This document shows positions 34,789 to 46,439 of a stretch of 64,000 nucleotides of DNA, piece after piece. The stretch comes from Ariolimax columbianus (lineage: Eukaryota > Mollusca > Gastropoda > Stylommatophora > Arionidae): positions 7,897,044-7,961,043 of the forward strand of contig JAVGWX010000004.1 of assembly GCA_036924085.1 (NCBI GenBank), written 5' to 3'. The position numbers and the translations under genes were made by a program. The notes under the pieces are model-generated. The model had not been told where the DNA came from, made no database searches, and saw only the letters and a program-made list of their open reading frames with translations. Within the stretch, counting starts at the first letter, position 1. The number at the start of each line of letters is the position of its first letter.

Positions 34789-34849
34789 GTGAATAAATAT
34801 CTCCTATAGTTTAAACACACATATTTATATTTTATGTAAATTCCATTGT

Positions 34850-35111
34850 ATCTTTGTGCATTTCTATTGATCTATCTCTATATCTATCTATCTATACATA
34901 TCTCTATATATATATATCTAACTATATATATATCTATCTATCTCTCTATCTATCTGTCTATATTTATATATATATAACCAAATTTCCATATATATATATA
35001 CACACACATATATATATATATATATATATCTGTGTATATATATATGGAAATTTGGTTATATATATATAAATATATAAATATAGACAGATAGATAGAGATA
35101 TAGAGAGATAG

Positions 35112-35168
<57 letters not shown>

Positions 35169-35211
35169 TATATATATCTATCTTTCTACATATCGATCTG
35201 ACTATCCATAA

Positions 35212-35309
<98 letters not shown>

Positions 35310-35310
35310 G
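34850..35310. repeat. AT/TCTA microsatellites with a long inverted repeat
   Basis: Besides (AT)n runs, about 34928-35000 and 35034-35115 form arms of an imperfect palindrome. The left arm has CTATCTGTCTATATTTATA and ATAACCAAATTTCCATAT; the right arm has their complements ATATGGAAATTTGGTTAT and TATAAATATAGACAGATAG. The spacer is about 35 bases of AT/CA repeat. Confidence 0.85.
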
Positions 35311-35925
35311 TGCACATACGGTCGTACTTACGTGCATACACCCGTTCTAACCAGATATGTTATATCCAATGCTGTTGCTGCCTTTGTAGACCAGCAGTAA
35401 GGCGGTCCTCACATTAATCGCCTTTGCGTGTTTAAGCAAGCTACAGTAGGATTTCGCCGCATGCCCGCGTATTCGAGACACAGGAACCATCTTTTACTTT
35501 CGTTGTCGACGCAAAATATTACAAATCAAGTGATGTGTCAAAATAACAAACACGATCGTATTGCATCGAACCAAGCTGCATGTTATATGTTCACTATATA
35601 GCAGAATACTAATGTAGAGAAGACATATAAAAAGAATATAAAATAATTCCAAACAAAGAATGTGTTCATATGTGAACGTTGTGTGGGGAAAAGACCTGAA
35701 TGTAGCGACAATGGTAAGATACACATATTTATCTAGGACATCAATGAATAACGTTTCCATAGACTGGTAATGGTAGGAGGAGATAGCTGTGGAATGAGTA
35801 ATGTGAAAAGCCACAGTATATAGAGGTGTGGAGACTTTCTAGATAATACAAAATTATCGTCAGAAAGCAAGTGATTAAATCACAAAAGTCAGTGGAACCA
35901 TATTTCCAAAACCTAACTTGCTGTG

Positions 35926-35929
<4 letters not shown>

Positions 35930-35956
<27 letters not shown>

Positions 35957-36290
35957 GCGAATACCCACAATGAGTAGGTTTACTCTTGTGTGCGCCCTGA
36001 AAAATGAAGAAAGGTAGCCGGTCTTAGTTACTTACCTCATTTCTCGAGTGTGAAGATAATAGTGGACATGTGTTTTCCAGCCTGTTGTTCTTTGCTTGTC
36101 TTCAACTGAATGTCGCTCATTACTACGAGCACCGTGTCGATCCCTCACTACTTTAGCCAGACTGCCATGAAAACAACCATTTTTTGCAGGAGGGACTTCG
36201 AGGAAGCCGTGTGAAGGTCTTGGAAAGTAAATTTTCCGGGCCCTGACCCTTATCAGTATGGTGTGCCTGACTAGACATTAGTCTCCCTTT
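35930..36290 (-). repeat. Interspersed repeat with (AAC)n tail, copy 3
   Basis: Unit 2 homologue of 21200-21550. The tail shows on the plus strand as nine GTT triplets near 35930-35952, an expanded version of the unit 1 tail. Confidence 0.65.
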
Positions 36291-36524
36291 CCGATCACTG
36301 TGGTAAAGTGTGCCTGTCTTAAGTATGCAAGATCAGCTATACAGTTAGATTTAGGCACGCTATTTATGTCTAACGTCTATCTATTTTACTATCGATATAT
36401 GCCTGCATGTCTACCTGACTGGTTGTCGGTGTGTGTGTATCTGCATTTATGAATGACTGCCTGCATGTATGTTTGACTTCTTGCTAGACAATATTCGTGC
36501 CTTAATGTGAATGCTTATCGATAA

Positions 36525-37190
36525 ATATACTAGGTGCGTTTAAGTCAAACCACAACTTTAAAAGAGAATAAAAACAACATAAATGTGTTTAAGTAGTAAA
36601 CATGATATGCATTTGTTGATATAATCTCCTCCAACGTCCCTGCATTTATCCTACCATTTAAGTGATGCAGCATGGTGACTTCATGAGAAATGTTATGAAC
36701 ATAATTGTGACCTGTGCAGGTTTTGTTGACCTGACAAAAGATATTTACACCATCAACAGGGAAGGACTCTGACATATCATTATGAATTTTGGTTTCACCT
36801 GGCAGAATGATTAACGTTGGATATATATATATATATCAGTTACTGGACGTAAAGTCAGCTGTTCAATCCATGACCACTGAAGCATAACATCAACGTGAAT
36901 GGTGTTGAATCTCCATATTCGATCTCCTGTAGATGGCGACTTTAATACATCCTCTAAAATGATATGCAGTCCACCATGACTGAGTTTCCAGTGGCATGCA
37001 GCAACACTAGGAGAACTGAGGAACTCCTCCACTCTTACCTATCTAGGCAAATCGATCACTAGAAGAGATAACCTATATTTACAGGTCAAAACTTGATTGC
37101 AAACGCAAGCTATTCGTTTTAGAGGCTACGCAGGGATGACTGGAACAACCAATGCATCAGTGTTACAACTCAGGTAAACGTTTACGTCGT
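36525..37190. mobile_element. Mariner end fused to LINE RT remnant by deletion, unit 2
   Basis: Mariner terminal sequence (36530-36660) joins directly to the LINE RT remnant that in unit 1 starts at 22945 (ATGCAGCATG-TGACT). About 1 kb present in unit 1 (21922-22943) is absent, including nearly all of the transposase. The RT remnant has VDLTKDIYTINREGL on the plus strand. Confidence 0.65.
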
Positions 37191-39870
37191 TTACAACATT
37201 CAGGACCAATGACCGATTTATCGGTGTATCATTTAAACACCAGAGGACCATTAACAGATAAATCGGTTGTTGTTTTTTTTGGTAGATTCGTGACTCTGGT
37301 TTTATATTAAACAGACGCCTTTAAAATTTCAACCTGAACTATAACAGCTTCTACAACTGTTTTGTTGATTCCTAAACAATAACAATTAGCACCCCCACTG
37401 CTTCTGCTTCAGGCACTAGACCACAACGATGAAGTGCAGAGCAAGCTAGAGCTGTTTCTGAAAGCTTTTTAGTTAGTGATTCTGAACATGACGATTCAGA
37501 GGATAGCGATCACAGTGATAATAATAATAGGCCTAGTGCTAAAATATCAAAACGGTATGTCTTAGGGTCAGTTGGTAGTTGCTTTCAATCAGGGACTATA
37601 TGTGTTCCTGATTCATCAAGCAGCAGCGATGGGACTGATTTAGAGGATGTAACAGGTAAGTGTAGAGTTGATGGAGATGGCGATAATGGAATTTCTGCGA
37701 GGAGAAAGACACATTCCCACCACAGAGGACTACTAGGACTGACAATGAAGGGTGGCGTGATGCCTTAGATGTAAAGGCCATTGGAGCATCTCACTTCAGA
37801 CACATAAATTATGGAAGCAGACTAAATCTGGCTGAAAATTGCTCACCTTTTCAAAGCTTTCTCTCCTTGCTGACAGAACCAATTGTTGACAACCTCATAA
37901 CAAATGTCAATGAGTATGCCCAGCACAATTTTGAATACACCAGAACGATAATATTCAACGTTCAGCAAATGGACACCACTTGATAGAAAAGTTTTTTTAA
38001 ACAGTTTTTGGCTGTCCTGATTGCTATGGAGTTGAACGCAAAGCACTCAATAAAATATATTTGGTCCACCAAATCCTACAGAAGTAGTCCCTGGTTTTTA
38101 GTTTTCAATTTTTATTGATGTATCAATACATTTTACATCTAGCTGTTCCATATGATATAGTCAAATGAGAGATTGAGCCGTTTGTAAATGCTCTCGTTGC
38201 CAGTTTCCGAGAAGCCTTCTACCTTCTACCCATTTCAAAACATATGTATCGATAAGAGGATTATATGTCACAAGGGGCAATGTAAGTGCAAACAATACAA
38301 TCCCAGCAGACCCAAAAAATACCACATCAAATCCTACGGACTCTGCGACTCCATCACCGGATATGTTTTAAATCTTTCGGTGTATTTTTTTAGCTGAGAC
38401 AGCTTACAAACCTGGAACGGACCACAATTTCCATGTTGTTAAAGTTTTTTGACAGACTGCTGGAAGGCATCACAGGACAGCACCATCTGTTTGCTGACCG
38501 GTACTACTATTTTCTGCTTTTTGTTCAGTTTTTTGCGACAGAGAAAACGCCTCTGCACTGGAACTCTGAATGTAAGCGGACGAGGTTTTCTATTAGAATT
38601 AAAGGTCAAGAAGATATCCCTGAATCAAGCAGAGTGGTTTATAAACGATGAGGAAAAGGTTATGTGTGTCAGCTGGAGAGTTAATAAATCTGAGTAGCCT
38701 TGCCAGCTCGTGACAACATATGGGAGTGCCAAATATGAGCAAAGGGTTGAGAGTAGGTCAAGTTATGACACCATCACCCATTCACAGATGCAACCTTTCA
38801 ATGAATGGATGTGACAGAGATAACCAGTTGATATCATATTATGCAAACCACACATAAAGAACAATCAAGTTGTGCAAGAAAGTCTTTATGTGGGTGATGG
38901 AAATTACTCAACTCAATGCCCACATTGTGTACACTCTGAGTCGACATCCCTATGAGAAGCCTTTGCCCTTTGCGGGCTTTAACGATATCCTGATAGGGGA
39001 TATCTGTCAGTTTGTCGAAGTAGAGGCACCTAGCGGCTTTCAGGCTGTTCTAGTGTCCATTCCAGGGAGAAAACCAATAAACATGGAGCTGGAGAGATAC
39101 CAGGGTGCAGGCAATCCCATTGACATAAATGGAAAAGACTTACAATGGGTACATTGTGCTACTCGGAAAAAAAGAAAGCGATTCAGCTCTTACTGCACAG
39201 GTAATTCGCACACGCTGCATCTGTGTGCTAAATCATGTTTTAGAGAATACCACACAAGAGATTTACAAGTGTGCTGAACAAAACAATAAAACTAGTAAAT
39301 AATGGAAGTTGTGATTTTTAAAAATACTTTTTTGGTTTTGGTATTCAGGTAAAATGTACACAATTTCAACATTTTTGGAGATAAATGCATCAAAAAATGA
39401 GTGTTTTGATAGAATCTGGATACGTTTCTACAAAATTGCTAGACAAATTGAATTCAACAATTCAGACCATTGAAAAATGATAGGTATTATCAATATTTGA
39501 ATTTATAAATTAACTTTCCCTAAATTTAATTGTGTTACTACAAATTTATTCTTATAATAAATGAAATAGCAATTTACTGATATTTTAATTGTATGTACCA
39601 ATTTGTTATTTACAATGATATATAATGAGTACTCTATTTGTATTTGCTATGGTGTGTAATAGTCAGTTGTAAAAGGGGTTCAGTGAAATTTTACTTCAGC
39701 TGGAAGATAATGTTGTCCAAACCTAAAAAGGTCAAGTCTAAACAGTATGTTTCATGCCTGCGAAACAAAGGACAGAGCATAGCAATCATGCACACATCTA
39801 AATTGTTTTTCACATGAGGATCAGGATGCAGGATAAAGTATTTAACTCTGAAATTATTAAGCTCACATGC
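37190..39870 (+). mobile_element. piggyBac-type DNA transposon, unit 2 copy, inactivated
   Basis: Better-preserved copy of the 23.6 kb element. Blocks: ALVASFREAFYPF region, then KGQCKCKQYNPSRPKKYHIK and YGLCDSITGYVLNLSVYF, LKFFDRLLEGITGQHHLFAD, a PFNEWM-like VDRADQ region, and a C-terminal frame at 38870-39277 with LNAHIVYTLSR, FNDILIGDICQFV and a cysteine-rich end (HCATRKKRKRFSSYCTGNSH, CAKSCFREYHTR) typical of the piggyBac C-terminal zinc-binding motif. Frameshifts and an 11-base local duplication (CCTTCTA repeats) near 38215 inactivate it. Confidence 0.75.
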
Positions 39871-41770
39871 GCTTCTGAAAAGAGTACACATGCGATGGAT
39901 ATTTATGACATACCCAATGTCACCTCAACTCGAATATGTCATTAGGTTAGCTAAGAACAGGTCAGGGTGACAAAATAAACGTTGCAGAGGCGCAATTAAA
40001 AATTGATTTGACAAAGATTATACATATATGTCAGCTCATCGGATAATATTCAGAGAACAGTTCGAGGTTACGAGCAATGGTCAGACAAGGTGCCCATTTG
40101 CCAGACCAAAAAAATGGATCGCCGAGACTCAGATAAATCGATTCGCCTTAAAGAGCATAAAGTATGCACGACGAAACAGTCGACTCATCTTATATGATCG
40201 CCAAGTGCGAAAGAGTCTACTCTACCACGATGAACGTTACAGTCACATGAGATCACATTTTGTATCACAAGTCTGATGATTCATCTTCAGTTGCAATGGT
40301 CAACTATTGATAAGCAGCTAGTATGCTGACGGTACCTATTTTGAAAATGATGTACGTGTGGTGCCTCAGTCTGTTGTTACCAGCACGGACACAAAGAATG
40401 ATAACCTGGACTTGTATGAAAAGATGATAGTATCATTCATCTGCGTGATGCCTGGGCTGTTTGTAATGCTAACATGAACTTAAGTCGTAAACTTGACGTC
40501 TGTATACTGGTTTAGAAGATTCTGCAGAGTCTGTATACTACCAGTTTTATTCCTTGTTTCTGACAACTATGTTCATCTTATCTATTATAGAATGCATGAG
40601 TTATTATGGTCCACCCTCTTTCTTGTGGCAATGCATTCCAAGCATTCACCAGTCTTTGATGAACAAATATTGTCTGATATATACCAAAAATGGGAATCTT
40701 TTTAGATACGTTGCAGGTGTGCCCTCTTATTCCTGTATGTGGTTTCATTTTGGAAAACTTGAAATAAACCTATTTATCCTTTCCGTTAATTATCTTATTA
40801 ACCTGTATTAAGTCACCTATACTTTGGGTTGTCTATTTAATGGAGATTTGGGCTGGGAGGGGTGTGAACGGGGGATGGGTTGAAGTCGTTAGTTACAGTA
40901 CTGATCGTCATGACGAAAAACTACTTTTAAGTCTATATTGTATTTTCCTGTTCACTATTTGGTGTTCTGGGTTGTACATGGATCTCTGGTATATCTCTGC
41001 CTGTAAGGTTTGTCTATCCATCACTGACTGGATGCCGGCCATTGTTTCTAGTGCCTCTTTTGGTGTTGCTCCGGTTATGGTGTGTGTGTGACTTGGCTGA
41101 ACAAGATATTTACTTTCTCAATTTGTGTTCTCCTTCCAGTGACTCAAGGCGTAATGCCATACCCAAATAGCAGTGTGACACTTCCTGTGCATAATGTTTT
41201 TAAAGGAAGTTAAGGTCAGGACAAAACGAAACAAACTACCATGTACACTAGAAATGCCAGTCGAATGTGAGATTAAGGTGGAGTTAAAAATATGAAAACA
41301 AACAATAAATTCAGGTAGCATTTTAACTTTCGTTGGAGACTATACTAAAACAGCAAAACAATTGAGTAATGATGACATAATGTAAAGTTACATTCCTTGT
41401 TGTGTTTGTAAATGCGTTATTAAAATGGCCATACCATTGAAGGATACATAACGAGGCTAACTGTGCTATTGGAATTAGTATTGTTTTCTGGATGTGAGCA
41501 TGGACAAAGAATACACAGACATGAATGTCTTACCACATCCGAAATAAGGTTTCTAGAAGAATCCTTAATTCTAAATTCATGGACGGCAAAGAAACCATTT
41601 CTTTCTCGGGGGCTCTCCTTCTTTCTCTCTTTTACTCTCCTTTTTTTAATTCTCTATCTCGCGTTATCTTTGTCTTTCTCTCTCTCTCTCTCTCTCACTC
41701 TCTCTCTTTCTTTACCTCTATGTCTCTCTTTCTTTTACTCAAATGCTACTTTTTCGTATTTACATCTGAG
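39871..41770. other. Intronic DNA shared with unit 1
   Basis: Collinear with 26208-27386 and 28449-29200. It includes the empty site of the chimeric insertion at about 41030-41045 and a TC-rich run at 41675-41735. An 82-codon open block at 40028-40276 has a decayed homologue in unit 1; no family was recognised. Confidence 0.45.
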
Positions 41771-41779
41771 ATCAAGGCG

Positions 41780-43700
41780 CTGAGCAGCGCCTGAGCTGCA
41801 GCGGTCAACGACCCATAGCTAACTGCCAGCGTCAGGGCCGACGAACCAGAGCTGCCAAGACCCTTCTTAACCTTCTAGCGGTGATCCTGGATAACAGGCT
41901 GCAACAGAGCAGACTGGCTAACAAGAAATGATCGAAGAAGGAATGCTAACCCAGTACTCAAAGCATGTTTGTTTTAAGTCGGATGTCTCGGACCAAAATG
42001 CAAATATCACAGTCAAACTGTAAACTACGACTCAACGCTATCCGTTCTCTGGACTACATTCTGCAACTAAGGCTTATGTCAGGGTTTGGTTGCAAAGATT
42101 GAGAACAAATGAAGCCAAGCCATTTGCATATCGCTTTCCTAATGATACATACTTTTCTGAGGCGAAACTAAAACGATTCTTAAAAAAACGGCAAAACCAT
42201 TGAATGATCGCATTAGAAAACAACTTGATATGTATAGACAAATACCTGGCAGACGTAAGGGTCTCCACTATCACCAGTGCTATTCAACATTTACACAGTA
42301 AAAAGGGGCTATTATTCAACCCACATCGACATGGCGAACGTTGACATTTGTCGTTGACATCCTAATGTAAAGGACTGGCCCACACAGGCAATATTTGGCC
42401 AAAGACATCCAGGAGGCTATGCAATCTCACAGTGGTATCGCGTCCCAAGCTCCAAAATCAATCCGAACAAGGCCTTCACGATAGTGTGCACTTCAAATAA
42501 TTCCATGGTAAGGCTGAACTCCCGGACATCATATTTAATCGTTGTACCATTGACAGGTGTGACAGGTTAAACTACTTGGGAGTGACATTTGATATTATAT
42601 AACCCCCTTTAACTGACATGTTGACATTATTTTACAAAGATGTTAGCGAATATTACGAGCACTCTTGACCATGACTGCTGCCAACATCGAACAACACATC
42701 ATGTTCATCTTATTTCGTCAGGTCGTGTTGTATGTTATCGATTACGGACTGGACATCCTCCCACTAACAAGAATACAGTGTGAAATGTTGGAACGCATCC
42801 AGCATGAAGGTTTGCGACTGGTTTTGGGTTACACTTGAGACACCCCGATTGTGATGATCCGGTACATGTTTGGATTGTTATCGGTGACGACCAGACATAA
42901 AACCGGCATAAGAAAAGCTTATATGCGAGTCAGCACAGAATCGCGGCAACTTATGTACAATAGTATAGCATACATAACGGAAGCAAGCATCAAGCGAAGG
43001 GCGTCATATATGTCACACGCTGAGACAACAATCGGACACGTCACTCTAGCTGAGACAATAGCCAAAGACGAAGAATGGATCAACAAGGGTGATAGCATGA
43101 TAGAGTACCAGCGATCCATCAATTCCTTAGACAAGGAATGCAGAAAATGAAGAAGCGGGAGAGCAGAGCAGGAGGTGAATCAGCTTATAACTCAACACGC
43201 GGATGCGTTATGACGTCATATACACCGACAGATCAGTGCTTTACAGTGGGGAATTAGGCTGAGACTTCTATGCTAGTGTGATAGGACAGGTCGATGCAGA
43301 GAGGAGTAGGACATACATCTCTACAACTTCCAGTACGATAATGCAGACATAAGCAGTGGGCTCTGCACTGAAATGAGTATGTGAGACTTCTAAAACAAGG
43401 GAAGTCATTGTGGCCGTACTTCGAGTTGAGTGCACTGAATGAGAGGACATCATGTCTGCTCAAGCTTCCATCATGGGCACATTAGTGATGGATAGAAGTG
43501 ACGTTTTGAAATCAATCAATGGCCGCCTGTTGGATAAAGACACTGCAATAAATAAAGCAATAATCCACAGGCTGCAAAGTTTCGACATTAAACAAGGTTT
43601 AAGTACGGCGCATACGAGGGCGGGACAGGAGAGTGTACAACTAGCGAGCTTCATGGACTATTTTCATTCATATCTTATGACATTTGCTGATCTAGACTGA
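41780..43700 (+). mobile_element. LINE post-RT and RNase H remnant, unit 2 copy
   Basis: About 42170-42840 matches unit 1 (HHVHLISSGRVVCYRL in a shifted frame, RFATGFGL). Beyond the point where unit 1 stops it continues with KAYMRVSTESRQLMYNSIAY, KRRASYMSHAETTIGHVTLA, then a region with YTDRSVLYSGEL-like start of RNase H and, at 43452-43700, VMDRSDVLKSINGRLLDKD and HRLQSFDIKQGLS. That last part resembles the segment after RNase H seen at 58200-58340. Broken throughout. Confidence 0.6.
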
Positions 43701-44195
43701 TCACCTATAGTTATTTCCAGATTGCATTGACGATAATCCTTAGAAACGAAACAGAAGCAGGCAAATACCAGTATAGGATATATGTATCAAACACTGTACA
43801 AATACAATCATAAAACAAAGTATCCTTACTCAAACAATCAGCGAAACAAGTGTGTTGAGTATATAACACGATGTCGCCTTTATCCAAATGGATCATCAAG
43901 GCCCCATCTCATTGTCCTTTGAGAATTATGTTCTTATTAATGGATGTACCACAACCGTAATCATCTAACACAGAAGCAATTTTACCAGCTAAATATATTG
44001 TTATTATTATTCTTAACATGTAGAGTCTGTGATTGTTCGAACTCTCCTGAAGTATGAACTTTATGTGCTGAGGTTTCGTAGTGAACCAATTCCTGTCTCA
44101 AGACTGCTTTGTGGTGTCTCAACTTTGTTGTTTAATCTGATTCTCTGGTAGTCTCACTCGGGAAATTAGTTATTCCAGTTCTGTTTTCTCAATGA
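43701..44195. other. Non-coding DNA, unit 2 only
   Basis: Nothing recognised; AT-rich. It has no clear counterpart in unit 1, where the LINE ends at 30260. Confidence 0.35.
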
Positions 44196-44640
44196 ACAGC
44201 AATGGCGTTGTGATAGTTAAACATTAGTTCTTGTTTCTAAGAAAATAGTGATGGATTTGTTGACAGTTAAACATTAGTTCTTGTTTCACAGAAAACGCAA
44301 CGGGTCCTTGAGCCAGTTGTGCCTCAAGTGTCGTCGCTCAGGCAGCGTCATCTGTTCTCCAAAAGTGGCGTCTTAAGTTGTGTCGCTCAGGTAGCAGAAA
44401 GGGTTTAGCAGCAATGAGTGACATCTTAAGCCTTGTCAGGGAGAGAGTAGCAATGGTTTAGCAGCAGTGAGTAACTTCTTAAGCCTTGTCGCTCAGGGAG
44501 CTGCAAATGTTCTGCCACAGTGACATATTAAGTCTTGTCGTTCATAGAGCAGCAATGGCTGTGCAGCAGTAACATATTAAGTCTGTTGGCTCAGGGACCA
44601 GCAATGGTTCTGCGGCTGGGGCATTTTTAGTCTTATCATT
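44196..44640. repeat. Tandem repeats of about 50-60 bp
   Basis: Two copies of GTTAAACATTAGTTCTTGTT lead into four to six diverged units built on TTAAGCCTTGTCGCTCAGGG and AGCAATGGTT-TGCAGCAGTGA. Unit 1 keeps a single related phrase at 30820 (GCAATGGTTCTTAGGCTGGG), so the array expanded in unit 2 or was lost in unit 1. Confidence 0.7.
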
Positions 44641-45408
44641 TAGCCTGATGCATGTACAACAATATACACAGCCAAATGTTTACATTGGAAGATAAGTTCT
44701 GATTTTAGTTGGCACAGTCGAATCCACTCAGGGAAGCAGTGCTCTGCTCTGTCACTGTGTTTGCTTCTATGTGTTTCGTTGCTGTCTGTTCATTTCAAAC
44801 ACATTGATTCCCCAAATATACTTGTCCCTCTACATGTGAGTCAACGTTGAATGTGGCTCTACCTTGATAAGGTACACTGTCTTCGACATGTGGACACCGT
44901 TAAACACAGGTACACTTTATTTGAACTTTCAACCTGAATCTGTTGTCGTCGGATTTCCAGTTTACTGAGCAAAACGGAATACTTCAATTATGCTGCGTAA
45001 TCTTTTAAATCGATATCTCCCAAGATTCCAAAGAATGAGTCACTGGTTTTAGCTGTAGGCTACTAGCAAGGTTCTAGAGGTATGTGCTAGAGTACTCTCG
45101 AATGGTTTTTACAGCGATCCGCTGACTGTGGCATAACTGCTCCCTAACACTGACAGCAGTCATTTTTGTTACAGCCGCAACATTGCACCAGGTCTTATTC
45201 CCTTGGACTTGTATGCAAGATCGTTAACTAGATGATTATTATTGCAGCATGCATTTACATAATGTGTTGGCTAGCCACAAGTACAACTATATTTATAAAA
45301 CATTTACAAGTTGCGTGTAGTGTTTAGTGGTCGTTCTTACTTCCCTTCACAAACTAAGTGAGAATAGCCAGGAAAACAATCAACAAAAGTACATATTTTA
45401 TTTTACAG

Positions 45409-45540
45409 AATGTGAGAATGGATATTTCGGAGAAAACTGTTCATATGAGTGCAAACATGACTGTGGTGGTCACAAATGTGACATATATTCCGGAAATTGT
45501 ACCTCGTGTTATGGAACCCGTTTTGGAGCACAATGTGAAG
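45409..45540 (+). CDS. EGF-like exon b2
   Basis: Exon of 132 bases, 44 codons, with acceptor ...TTTTACAG and donor GTATTG, phase 1-1. Encodes ECENGYFGENCSYECKHDC, then C at the HKCDIYSGNCTSC block, ending GTRFGAQCEG. It is the duplicate of b1. By hand count 32 of 132 bases differ, giving 20 residue changes and 2 silent codons, with all eight cysteines and the glycine framework kept. Replacements are mostly charge or size changes in the loops (S to K, L to H, V to K, E to S). Extracellular EGF repeat, MEGF/SREC-like; open and spliceable. Confidence 0.85.
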
Positions 45541-45696
45541 GTATTGTAATGTCTCAGCGGCCGATGGCTGAATCCAATGCCGATACGTGTATCTGTATCA
45601 ACCACTAGTATCACAATTACCTTCTGTAAAATAATTTATTTTCAATACGTTTGCCGTAATGCTAAAAGTGATTGTGAAGCATGTATTTCATTACAG

Positions 45697-45721
45697 ATGG
45701 TGATTTATTCTTGTTATATTG
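45697..45721 (+). CDS. Candidate 25-base microexon after exon b2
   Basis: Homologue of 31926-31950, with acceptor TTACAG and donor GTAAGT intact and the same length. The reading after exon b is DGDLFLLY. As in unit 1, the next acceptor-like site gives a stop. Confidence 0.3.
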
Positions 45722-45874
45722 GTAAGTCACACAGGCACATTTGGGTTATTGGTTCATTCTTTCTTGTTGATGAACGTAGCTTGTTTTTACAGAACAGATA
45801 TGATTCACAAGCAACGTTTCCATGACAAAGGTCATGAGTTTCCCTCCCAATAGCATGTTATTACCCAGCTGCTA

Positions 45875-46430
45875 TGTGGCGCTATATAAAGGAGAAAAAA
45901 CATGAAAAAAACCTTGTAAAAGTGTATTAAAGTTGAGTTTAATCAAAATTCAACCAACAAAAATGGCCAGATACCACACGGTGACGAGAACACAAACAAC
46001 ACCTATGTTACGACCAATAGACCTTCATCAGGGACAACAATACTGAAGTAAATCAACATATAAGAAAAACATTTTCAACTATTCTGTCAACAGACCCAGT
46101 CTGCTTTTAGCGGCCGGTTGGGCCAGATGCTTGGTTAGAAAATGAAGGGGAGCGGTCAAACGCAAGGTGGCCAGGACAGCGTAGAAAATGGAGGGGAATG
46201 CGCCGGATTAGCCAATGATGGCCAAATGTAGAGATGGCCAAATAGTGATCCAGATGGGAGAACAAAGAGAAGATGATATAAGCCAGGAGGGCGTGAGATT
46301 AATTTAGGAAAGGGTGGGGGGGGGGGGGGGTTGAGAACTGATAGAAGAAATGGGGGGGGGGGCAATCAAAGGATGACAAATAGATGGGGGCCAGTATGAG
46401 GTTTTAAACAAAAGTATTGTAGATATTAAT
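45875..46430 (-). mobile_element. Unclassified insertion, possibly Penelope-like, unit 2 only
   Basis: About 555 bases absent from unit 1, where flanking sequences are joined. The minus strand has CCTGATGAAGGTCTATTGGT then CGTAAC, resembling a hammerhead ribozyme core as found in Penelope-like retroelements. A G-rich stretch (runs of 10 or more G at 46315-46365) lies near its right end. No protein. The exact ends are not clear, and no clean target-site duplication was found. Confidence 0.35.
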
Positions 46431-46439
46431 GTCATTATA

